The notes under the pieces were generated by a model. The model worked only from the letters and a program-made list of their open reading frames with translations, ran no database searches and was not told the DNA's origin. From Candidatus Portnoybacteria bacterium RIFCSPLOWO2_01_FULL_43_11 (lineage in GTDB: Bacteria; Patescibacteriota; Minisyncoccia; Portnoybacterales; UBA2143), in assembly GCA_001819605.1 (NCBI GenBank), contig MHNE01000024.1:1-32933 (forward strand): a stretch of DNA of 32,933 nt. The letters run 5' to 3'. Positions 1 to 6,385 of the stretch are shown here, one piece after another (the first letter of the stretch is position 1; every line of letters starts with the position of its first letter). The translations under genes were made by a program, and so were the position numbers.

Positions 1-348
1 CCGCGGCTTATATTTTTCTCCATAGATTTTTTTATACCACTTTTCACGCTCCTCTTTTTTAACAATAGCCGGAATGCCGGCCAAAGCCGCGCAAGCGCCC
101 AAAGCTATTAAAGTTTTTGAATTTTCCCGTAAAGACTTAAGTAAGTCAATTTCGTGTTGGGTAATCGGCGTGCCTTCAATAATTGTAATATCAAAAGGTC
201 CGAATTCAGCTCTTTCCTGTCCCAGCCGCCAATTAATAATATCAATTCTTTTTTCCAAAGCTAAAAGCCTTTCTCTTAGAGAAATAATTTCCACTTCACA
301 TCCTTCGCAGTCCGTGAAGTCGTAAATGGCAACGCGTGGTTTAGACAT
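1..348 (-). CDS. hydD: [NiFe] hydrogenase small (delta) subunit, partial
   Basis: The 116 codons from an ATG at 348 stay open to the window edge, so only the N-terminal part is present. The protein starts MSKPRVAIYDFTDCEGC. The Cys pair in DCEGC (residues 14 and 17) and the later IEGT and GACAALAG segments match the small subunit of soluble group 3b hydrogenases (sulfhydrogenase delta), which carries Fe-S clusters from the NiFe site towards the flavin subunit. It lies 9 nt after hydG in the order hydB-hydG-hydD, as in archaeal hydBGDA operons, so the large subunit hydA is expected just beyond the left edge (inference). The related 20-kDa subunit of complex I is an alternative, but the HydG/HydB neighbours argue against it. 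Confidence 0.88.
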   Translation of the reverse strand, partial: MSKPRVAIYDFTDCEGCEVEIISLRERLLALEKRIDIINWRLGQERAEFGPFDITIIEGTPITQHEIDLLKSLRENSKTLIALGACAALAGIPAIVKKEEREKWYKKIYGEKYKPR

Positions 349-357
349 AAATTTATA

Positions 358-1182
358 TCAATCCCAATTTTTATCTATTTGATCAAAATAAAAAACCGGG
401 CCGTCTTGGCAGACATACTTATCGCCGGTCGCGCAATGCTGGCATTTGCCGATGCCGCACTGCATTTTTCTTTCCAAGCTCACAAAAATCCGCCGGTCAG
501 AAATGCCCAAGGGTCTTAAAATCTTCTCTAAAGCGCCCATCATCGGCCCCGGGCCGCACATTGAAGCCACGGCGTTTTTGGCGTTAATTTTTATATCGTC
601 AATCAATTCAGTGACCATACCTACATAACCTTTCCATTCTTTATCCGGTTCATCAACCGTTAATAATACTTTAATGTCTTTTTCCCATTTTTTTAATCTG
701 TCTTTCATTAATAAATCAGCCGGGGTTTTCGCGCCGTAAATTAAATAAACACCGCCGAATTTATTTCTATTGGCTCTGACATATTCAATCAAAGCGGCAA
801 TAGGCGGAATGCCGCAGCCGCCGGTAACTAAAACCATATCCTTGCCTTCAATAAATTTCAAAGGGAAGCCATTGCCGTAAGGACCGCGCATAAATATTTC
901 ATCACCTTGTTTAAGATTATGAAGCGCTTCGGTTAAGGTTCCAACCCCCCTGATAACTACATCAATATAAGAAGATTCATAAGGGGAAGAAGCCGGCCCA
1001 AAAGGGGACTCCCCATAGCCAAAAAGACTGATTAAAACAAACTGACCGGGCGTAAAAACCAAGTCATTTTTGTCTTTAGAAAATTTACCTTTATCTTTTT
1101 TCAAACGAAAAAGCTTAACATTATGAGAAAGCGTTTCTGTTTTAACGATTTTTACTTTAAACGGCAGATAAAGATTTTTCAT
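358..1182 (-). CDS. hydG: Sulfhydrogenase gamma subunit, FAD/NAD(P)-binding oxidoreductase
   Basis: A 274-aa ferredoxin-NADP reductase-like protein that would pass electrons between NAD(P)H and the Fe-S chain of a soluble [NiFe] hydrogenase. Visible motifs are the flavin-binding RGVGTL (residues 78-83), the nucleotide-binding TGGCGIPP (120-127), the CGPGPMM stretch (209-215), and a C-terminal [2Fe-2S] set of four cysteines (242, 247, 250, 258) in MQCGIGKCQHC...YVCQDG. This is the PyrK/HydG layout. PyrK of dihydroorotate dehydrogenase is the main alternative, but the upstream hydB and downstream hydrogenase small subunit favour HydG. Its ATG overlaps the hydB stop in an ATGA, indicating translational coupling. 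Confidence 0.9.
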   Translation of the reverse strand: MKNLYLPFKVKIVKTETLSHNVKLFRLKKDKGKFSKDKNDLVFTPGQFVLISLFGYGESPFGPASSPYESSYIDVVIRGVGTLTEALHNLKQGDEIFMRGPYGNGFPLKFIEGKDMVLVTGGCGIPPIAALIEYVRANRNKFGGVYLIYGAKTPADLLMKDRLKKWEKDIKVLLTVDEPDKEWKGYVGMVTELIDDIKINAKNAVASMCGPGPMMGALEKILRPLGISDRRIFVSLERKMQCGIGKCQHCATGDKYVCQDGPVFYFDQIDKNWD

Positions 1183-2096
1183 TTTTTTACTTTTTTATAA
1201 TCTTCTAAAATTTCCGATAAAACTTTCTCAATGTCAATGCCGGCCGGGCAGTATCTTTGACAACGGCCGCAGGCCACGCATTGAGACCGGCCGTATTCTC
1301 TGTAAGCCCGGACAAACTTATGATAAAACCAATTGTAATAACGTTCTTTGATTGTTTTGTGAAAATTATGCCCGCCGGCAATCCGCGCGAAGTGGGGCAA
1401 AGTGCAGGCGTCCCACTGACGACAGCGAACGCATTTTGCGTTATCTAAGTTCACTTTATCTTCAACGGAAAAACAATAACATAAAGGGCAAACATAGGTG
1501 CAAATGCCGCAACTCAAACATTTTTTAGCCAGTTCGTCCCAAATTTTATGGCCAATAGACCAAGCCACGGCGTCGGCTAAAACTTCTGAATCTAAAAGTA
1601 TTTTTCTAAAGGAACCCAATTTATCCTTAAAGTCTTCGTTTGCGCGCGTCTTATTTTTTTTAAAAAAGGGAGAGTTAATTATTTCTTCACCCTTCTCGGT
1701 TAAAATCATCGCCTGATATTGATAAGGATTTATTTTTTTAAAAATTATATCGCCGCCGGGCGCCGGCCCAAACGATTCTTCGGTTAAACCGACTAAAACT
1801 GATTTTTCTCTTTTCTGCCAATAAAAAAAGTCCGGCTGGGGATTTTTCATTATTTCATCCAATTGAGTCATTGCCTCTAAATCGTTTAAATCCAAACCGA
1901 AAATCAACGTTTTTCTCTGATAAGAAGAATTGGTTAATCGCTTTGTTTTTTTGTTAAAAATAAAAATATCCTCTTTGGGGGGTAAAAAATATTGCTTGGC
2001 GGGCAAAATCGAATTCCTCGTGTCAATCACCTGAAATTCTTTTTTTAATTCTTTCAGCCAGTTCTTTATTTGTTTTTTCTCAATAATTAAGCTCAT
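1179..2096 (-). CDS. hydB: Sulfhydrogenase beta subunit, 4Fe-4S protein
   Basis: A 305-aa iron-sulfur protein of the 4Fe-4S dicluster type that accompanies HydG in group 3b hydrogenases. The first cysteine group starts at CLSCGICTYVC (193, 196, 199, 203), followed by C206 and C208 and by the conserved CVRCRQWDAC. The second cluster is CVACGRCQRYC (273, 276, 279, 283) followed by PAGID. The N-terminal 180 residues resemble the substrate-side domain of HydB/AsrA-type subunits. The start is preceded by a weak GGA. It is first of three hydrogenase genes and lies 36 nt after the holA stop, so it may share the upstream transcript. AsrA of anaerobic sulfite reductase is a relative, but the small-subunit neighbour supports a hydrogenase. 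Confidence 0.87.
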   Translation of the reverse strand: MSLIIEKKQIKNWLKELKKEFQVIDTRNSILPAKQYFLPPKEDIFIFNKKTKRLTNSSYQRKTLIFGLDLNDLEAMTQLDEIMKNPQPDFFYWQKREKSVLVGLTEESFGPAPGGDIIFKKINPYQYQAMILTEKGEEIINSPFFKKNKTRANEDFKDKLGSFRKILLDSEVLADAVAWSIGHKIWDELAKKCLSCGICTYVCPLCYCFSVEDKVNLDNAKCVRCRQWDACTLPHFARIAGGHNFHKTIKERYYNWFYHKFVRAYREYGRSQCVACGRCQRYCPAGIDIEKVLSEILEDYKKVKK

Positions 2097-2132
2097 TTGG
2101 TCCTTTTATTTTATCAAAAATTACAACTCTCT

Positions 2133-3068
2133 TCAAATTTCCGTTATTAATAAATCCAAAGCGGCCCTTATTTCCAAACGGCCCTTCTTTGTTTCAGTCT
2201 CCGCTTCCAAAAGTTTTCTGTAAATATTTTTCAGTTCATTTAAATTAAAATTTCTAAGCTGCTCCCATGTTTTTTTAACCACAAAGGGATGAATCTTTGT
2301 TTTTTGAGTCAGAGCGTAATAAGGAATGTTTCTCTCAACCAAACTTTTCAGCTTGATTAAGTTGCGAAATTGGTAAGCGAGCATAGTTAACAGATAAAAT
2401 TCCTTTTCCCCTTGTTCTAAATGTTTATATAAAAGCATTAGAGCCGTTCTTTTGTCTCTCATAGCCAAAGCGTCTATGGTTTTAAAGATGTCGGTTTCAA
2501 TCTTGGGGTTGACCAATAAATCAACGCTCCCGGAGGTTATCTTTGATTGATAATGAATTAACTTGGTTATTTCCTGATTCATTTGCCAGAGATCGTCGCC
2601 AACGTAAAAAGCTAATTTTTGAGCCGATGATTTGTCTATTTCTCCCCCTTGTTTTTTAACTTCATTTTCAATCCATTTAACCAAATTGGCTCCCTCTAAC
2701 GACTTAAATTCCTGAATCATATTTACTTGAGACTTAAAGCCCGAAACCGGAAACTTTCCTTTTTCGTAAATAACGACAATAACATCTTTGTTTTTTTTAA
2801 ATTTGTTTTTCTTGACGTATTTTAAAAATACCTCCTGAAAATCTTTGTTCCCAAAAGCGTCTTCTAAAATAATCAATTTTTTTTCATTAAACATGGAAAC
2901 CGCTTCAATTATTTCTCTGATTTTTTCAAAATTAAAACTTATCCCGTTTTTAAGAGAAAATCGGGTTAAATTCAGCCCGCTTTGATGGATTTTTTTGTAT
3001 TGTTCAATAATCTCTTTTAGCTTTTGGCGCGAGCGATATGTGTCTTGTCCGTAAAGAAGGATTAACAT
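2133..3068 (-). CDS. holA: DNA polymerase III, delta subunit
   Basis: A 311-aa protein with the HolA layout. It begins MLILLYGQDTYRSRQKLKEI, the family's short nucleotide-binding-fold start (normally LxGxDxxL). A central EFKSLEGANLVKWIENEVKK segment and a helical C-terminal domain follow (LLTMLAYQFRNLIKLKSLVE, then ELKNIYRKLLEAETETKKGR). The final LLEAETETKKGRLEIRAALDLLI is very characteristic of delta subunits. The product is the clamp-loader wrench that opens the beta clamp, whose gene dnaN is also in this window. Length is close to the usual 330-340 aa. It is 7 nt downstream of the DUF3048 gene. Confidence 0.88.
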   Translation of the reverse strand: MLILLYGQDTYRSRQKLKEIIEQYKKIHQSGLNLTRFSLKNGISFNFEKIREIIEAVSMFNEKKLIILEDAFGNKDFQEVFLKYVKKNKFKKNKDVIVVIYEKGKFPVSGFKSQVNMIQEFKSLEGANLVKWIENEVKKQGGEIDKSSAQKLAFYVGDDLWQMNQEITKLIHYQSKITSGSVDLLVNPKIETDIFKTIDALAMRDKRTALMLLYKHLEQGEKEFYLLTMLAYQFRNLIKLKSLVERNIPYYALTQKTKIHPFVVKKTWEQLRNFNLNELKNIYRKLLEAETETKKGRLEIRAALDLLITEI

Positions 3069-3075
3069 ATTGTTT

Positions 3076-4113
3076 TCATTGCCAGGTTATTTTTTGGTCC
3101 GGCTCCGCAATCTCTATCCAAATTTGGCCGGGCGTAAATTTAATTTCCTGACCGGACTCGTCTAAAAAATAAAGTTTGCTTTTGGGGTCATTCTTGTCTT
3201 TTTGCCAAACACAGGAAACAACTTCCCCGTTTTGATAAATCTGGCATTCTCCTTTTCCTTCCACGTCAACGTCATTGTAATACGGCCCTTCAATCTGCCG
3301 AGAAGCGGCCCGCATAATTACGATAACTTTGGCTTCTATCCGCTTATTATTATTTTTATCTGTCTCGGGTTTATCAGCCCTGAAGCGAAGATAAGAATTA
3401 GTTTCGGAATTATATTGATACCTAATATTATAAGGATAAGAATAACTAATTTCTAATGCTTTAGCTATTTGTTGTCTATTATCTATTATTTGTTCTATAT
3501 GCGGGTATCCTTCAAATTCTCCTTCTAATCTATAAACAAGCTTTTCGGCGCTGTTAATCAACCGCTCTATGGAAGTAAAACCATTATGGGGCTGGGGAAT
3601 TTCTTTTTTTTGAAAAAAGGCGTTAAAAGGATTCTTTAGGGCGTCAATATTTTCCATAATGCCCGTGTTTAATTTATCCAAAGAATAATGCGACCCGCCC
3701 CAGTGAGCTAAAACAGCGTCAAGCCCCATAGCCAAAGGAATGAAATCATGCCGCGCGCTTCTTAACGAGCCAATCTCAAAAGGAGAGCCGCAAACATAAA
3801 CCGCCATCATTCTGGTAATGCTTCCGGTAATCACCGACATCTCAAAAACCAAATCCGCTTCTGACAATCCGGCTAAAGGCCGGGTAACCGGATCTTCGGC
3901 TAAAATCACCGCTATAGGCCGCCTATGATAATTCTCGCAAGGCAAACCGCTAAGAGGACTCGCGGGATATTTTAAAACCGGCTCTTCTGATTTAATTTCT
4001 CTTTCTTTGTTTATCTCAATACTTCGTCCGCCAAGAGCCCAAACAAAAAAAGCCCCGAAAACTAAGGCAGTGCCCAAAATAAAAAATACGATTTTTTTAT
4101 CAAAGAGATTCAT
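3076..4113 (-). CDS. DUF3048 family membrane-anchored protein (YerB-like)
   Basis: 345 aa. A single N-terminal hydrophobic helix (about residues 7-27) is followed by an extracytoplasmic region. Segments typical of the DUF3048 N-terminal domain are PLSGLPC, RRPIAVILAEDPVTRPLAGLSEADLVFE and IGSLRSARHDFIPLAMGLDAVLAHWGGS. The C-terminal DUF3048 part includes GPYYNDVDVEGKG and the closing WIEIAEP. The family is common in Gram-positive bacteria and Patescibacteria, and its biochemical role is not established, so no function is assigned. A low-complexity insertion (IIDNRQQIAKALEISYSY) lies near residues 210-230 between the two domains. It sits in the minus-strand run between a response regulator and holA. 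Confidence 0.82.
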   Translation of the reverse strand: MNLFDKKIVFFILGTALVFGAFFVWALGGRSIEINKEREIKSEEPVLKYPASPLSGLPCENYHRRPIAVILAEDPVTRPLAGLSEADLVFEMSVITGSITRMMAVYVCGSPFEIGSLRSARHDFIPLAMGLDAVLAHWGGSHYSLDKLNTGIMENIDALKNPFNAFFQKKEIPQPHNGFTSIERLINSAEKLVYRLEGEFEGYPHIEQIIDNRQQIAKALEISYSYPYNIRYQYNSETNSYLRFRADKPETDKNNNKRIEAKVIVIMRAASRQIEGPYYNDVDVEGKGECQIYQNGEVVSCVWQKDKNDPKSKLYFLDESGQEIKFTPGQIWIEIAEPDQKITWQ

Positions 4114-4147
4114 AAATAAAATTATCTCATCCGTCTTTCTCTGTCTT

Positions 4148-4546
4148 TTAAACAGCTTTCTTCTGCCTTAACAGATTTTTAATCTTATCAACGATCTCGG
4201 CTGGCGTAAAATGAGCTTTGACCAAATAATCATCAGCTCCCAGCTTCATCCCCTTTTCTACCTCTTCCCGCTGGCCTAAATTGCTTAAAATAATAACCGG
4301 GATATTGGCCGTGGCCGGGTCTTTTTTAATTTCTTTTAAAATTTCAAAGCCGTCCATGCCCGGCAAAATCAAATCCAGTAAAATCAATTGAGCCGGCTCT
4401 TCTTTTATTTTTTTTAAAGCTTCCTTTCCGTCTATGGCTACCAATGCTTCCATATCCGAACTTTCCAGTTTGCGGACTAAAAGCTCCCGAAGAAATTTAT
4501 CGTCTTCAACGATTAAAATTTTTGTTTTTTCTTCTTTATTATTCAT
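4148..4546 (-). CDS. Receiver-only response regulator
   Basis: A 132-aa single receiver (REC) domain with no output domain. It has the acidic pocket EDD near residue 15, the phospho-acceptor Asp in LILLDLILPGMDG, the conserved Ser in PVIILSNLG (the Thr/Ser site), and the Lys of DDYLVKAHF. Such CheY/Spo0F-like proteins relay phosphate or act through protein contacts. It is the second of two tandem receivers, 4 nt behind the first, and no histidine kinase is present in the window. The final helix ending KNLLRQKKAV is basic. Confidence 0.88.
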   Translation of the reverse strand: MNNKEEKTKILIVEDDKFLRELLVRKLESSDMEALVAIDGKEALKKIKEEPAQLILLDLILPGMDGFEILKEIKKDPATANIPVIILSNLGQREEVEKGMKLGADDYLVKAHFTPAEIVDKIKNLLRQKKAV

Positions 4547-4550
4547 TAAA

Positions 4551-4922
4551 TTATTGTTTCTCTAATTGTTTTTTAACCTTGTCAACAACCTCTTGGGGAT
4601 CAAATTCGGTCTTAATCAGCCAGTCTTTGACTCCTAATTCCCTGGCTCGCCCTAATTCTACGGGCTGGCCGGAATTAGAAATAATTATTACGGGAATGGC
4701 GGATAATGCCTTGTCTTTGTTCATCTCCTCCATCACCTCAAGACCGCCCATTTTGGGCATAATAATATCTAAAAGAATTAAATCCGGTTTGTCCTGCTTC
4801 ATTTTCTCCAAGCCGTCTAAACCGTCTTTGGCCACTGAAACTTGATATCCTTCGGCCGTCAGCTTTTTTTGAAGAAGCTCAATCATGATTTCTTCGTCTT
4901 CAATTAAAAGAATTTTTGACAT
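4551..4922 (-). CDS. Receiver-only response regulator
   Basis: A 123-aa single REC domain. The start is placed at the ATG of MSKILLIEDEE because REC domains begin at this beta strand. An upstream in-frame ATG at 4952 would add ten unconserved residues. The acidic pair is in IEDEE, the phospho-acceptor Asp is in LILLDIIMPKMGG, the conserved Ser is in VIIISNSGQ, and the Lys is in DWLIKTEFD. It is clearly paralogous to the receiver 4 nt downstream, so the pair likely arose by tandem duplication and then diverged. A repeat-rich intergenic stretch with an inverted repeat precedes it. Confidence 0.87.
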   Translation of the reverse strand: MSKILLIEDEEIMIELLQKKLTAEGYQVSVAKDGLDGLEKMKQDKPDLILLDIIMPKMGGLEVMEEMNKDKALSAIPVIIISNSGQPVELGRARELGVKDWLIKTEFDPQEVVDKVKKQLEKQ

Positions 4923-4950
4923 GTGATTGTCAGCGAACATCTGATCAGTC

Positions 4951-5004
4951 ACGAATTTACGAATCTATAATGTTCGTATGTTCGTAAAGGATTCGTTATT
5001 CGTT
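4951..5004. repeat. ATTCGT/ACGAAT-rich intergenic repeat with 8-bp inverted repeat
   Basis: This intergenic stretch has six or more copies of ACGAAT, TTCGT or ATTCGT in both orientations. TTTACGAA at 4956-4963 is the exact reverse complement of TTCGTAAA at 4981-4988, giving an 8-bp hairpin with a 17-nt loop. It sits between the 5'-3' exonuclease stop and the first receiver gene. The T-run expected of a terminator is absent. Similar words recur in the dnaA leader (20331-20430). Confidence 0.6.
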
Positions 5005-5020
5005 GATTTATTTATTATAA

Positions 5021-5893
5021 TTATACCACAGGCAGTCTGTTAATCAAACTGTTAAATTCCAGTTCCTTGAATAATCTGATTGCTTTTTCCCGATCAAACT
5101 CTCCCCGTTGGCACTTTTTAAGATCAAATTCAATCGGCGCGTCTTTTCTAATCGTGGCCAAATACTGACTGAAAAAAGCCTGCTCTTTGTATTCCAGTAA
5201 TTTGGCTTTGAGTTTATGGTTCAAATCCGCGTTTCCCAAATCTTGATAAAGATTTTTCAAATTGCCGAATTTTTTCAATAATTCAACGGCTGTTTTTTCG
5301 CCAATGCCCGGCACCCCTAAAATATTATCAGAGGAGTCTCCCTTGAGCCCTTTAAAATCAACTATTTGTTTCGGCTCTAAACCATAACGTTTAATAACTG
5401 ACTCTTTGTTGTAAATAATCGTATCTTTGATGCCCTTTTTCATAGTATAAACTACCACTTTATCATCGTCAACTAACTGCAAAGTATCCAGATCGCCGGT
5501 GACAATAATGCTTTTAATTTCCGGTTTAGCTTTTATCTTTGAAACCAATGTTCCGATAATGTCATCCGCTTCAAATCCCTGCTTTTCAAAAATCGGGATA
5601 TCAAAAGATTTAACTACCTCTTTGATGCGGGGAATTTGGTCGTATAGCTCCTGGGGCGGTTTAACTCGCTTGGCTTTATATTCTTTGTATTCAATGTCCC
5701 GAAAGGTTGGTCCGGCTAAATCAAAAGTGCAAGCGAGATAATCCGGCTCAAATTCTTTTAAAACTTTCAAAAGAATACTCGTAAATCCGTAAACCGCGTT
5801 GATTAATTCGCCTTTTTTAGTGATTAAAGGCGGCAAAGCGTGATAAGCTCGATGAATCAAAGCGTTGCCGTCAATAAGAATTAAAGTCTTCAT
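5021..5893 (-). CDS. Stand-alone 5'-3' exonuclease / flap endonuclease (PolA N-terminal domain-like)
   Basis: 290 aa from the ATG of MKTLILIDGNALIHRAYHAL, the conserved beginning of the family. A longer in-frame start at 5923 would add ten residues reaching into tsaE. PIN-like catalytic motifs are DGNALIHRAYH, FEADDIIGTL and VTGDLDTLQLV. The H3TH DNA-binding region is GLKGDSSDNILGVPGIGEKT. The protein ends where DNA polymerase I would continue into proofreading and polymerase domains, and nothing similar follows. It should remove RNA primers and flaps during lagging-strand synthesis and repair. Its ATG overlaps the tsaE stop (ATGA), so the two are probably coupled. Confidence 0.88.
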   Translation of the reverse strand: MKTLILIDGNALIHRAYHALPPLITKKGELINAVYGFTSILLKVLKEFEPDYLACTFDLAGPTFRDIEYKEYKAKRVKPPQELYDQIPRIKEVVKSFDIPIFEKQGFEADDIIGTLVSKIKAKPEIKSIIVTGDLDTLQLVDDDKVVVYTMKKGIKDTIIYNKESVIKRYGLEPKQIVDFKGLKGDSSDNILGVPGIGEKTAVELLKKFGNLKNLYQDLGNADLNHKLKAKLLEYKEQAFFSQYLATIRKDAPIEFDLKKCQRGEFDREKAIRLFKELEFNSLINRLPVV

Positions 5894-6327
5894 ATAATTA
5901 TTTTTCTTTTGTTTTTCCCCCAATGCTCAAATTTCACCCATAAACTATTTCCGGGCAAAATTTCTCTCACCCGCTCGGCCCACTCAACGGCAATAATATT
6001 TTCCGAATCATTGATAATCTCTTTAAAATCTAAATCTATTAAATCTTTTGGTCCGACGAGGCGGTAGCAATCAATATGGTAGAAATTTATATTTTTTATT
6101 CCGTATTTTTTCAAAACAACAAATGTCGGACTGATAATTTTTTCTTTAACGCCAAAACCTTGGGCCATTCCTTTAACAAAAGCAGTTTTACCGCTGCCCA
6201 GTTCTCCTTTTAAAGCGATAACCGCGGCTTTTTTTCTTGAGGTTTTTTTAAATAATTCTTCGGCTAAAAATTTTCCCGCCTTTTGCGTTTCTTTTTCGTT
6301 TTCCGTGATAATTTCTAAATCGTTCAT
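5890..6327 (-). CDS. tsaE: tRNA N6-threonylcarbamoyladenosine biosynthesis ATPase TsaE
   Basis: A 145-aa small P-loop ATPase of the TsaE/YjeE family that works with TsaB and TsaD to make t6A in tRNAs decoding ANN codons. Motifs are GKFLAEEL, the Walker A in LKGELGSGKTAFVKG, the switch-like SPTFVVLKKY, HIDCYRL, and the Walker B-like IIAVEWAERV. Length is normal. It is the first gene of the minus-strand run. A -10-like TAGACT lies 6-7 nt from the probable transcription start, which would place the ATG at or next to the mRNA 5' end. Confidence 0.92.
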   Translation of the reverse strand: MNDLEIITENEKETQKAGKFLAEELFKKTSRKKAAVIALKGELGSGKTAFVKGMAQGFGVKEKIISPTFVVLKKYGIKNINFYHIDCYRLVGPKDLIDLDFKEIINDSENIIAVEWAERVREILPGNSLWVKFEHWGKNKRKIII

Positions 6328-6333
6328 TAAAAA

Positions 6334-6375
6334 TAGTCTATCATATTTGACTCTTGAGTCAAAATAAGATAGAGT
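6334..6375. promoter_or_regulatory. Divergent tsaE/pilB promoter region within a 35-bp imperfect palindrome
   Basis: 6338-6372 reads nearly the same on both strands: CTATC...TTTGACTC-TT-GAGTCAAA...GATAG. Its core contains two face-to-face TTGACT hexamers, which resemble -35 elements. On the plus strand, TTGACT (6347-6352) plus a 17-nt spacer gives TAGAGT (6370-6375), with an ATG at 6386. On the minus strand, TTGACT (6362-6357) plus 16 nt gives TAGACT (6340-6335), with an ATG at 6327. The palindrome could instead or also be an operator. The promoter assignments are inferred from consensus and spacing only. Confidence 0.5.
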
Positions 6376-6385
6376 GAAAACAAAA

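Noticed and set aside
74-325. 83-aa plus-strand ORF at the left edge
   Set aside because: It is the antisense shadow of the hydrogenase small subunit, whose minus-strand frame has the diagnostic DCEGC motif.
4444-4845. 133-aa plus-strand ORF across the receiver genes
   Set aside because: It lies antisense to two clear receiver domains, has no recognisable motif, and has no promoter or ribosome-binding context.
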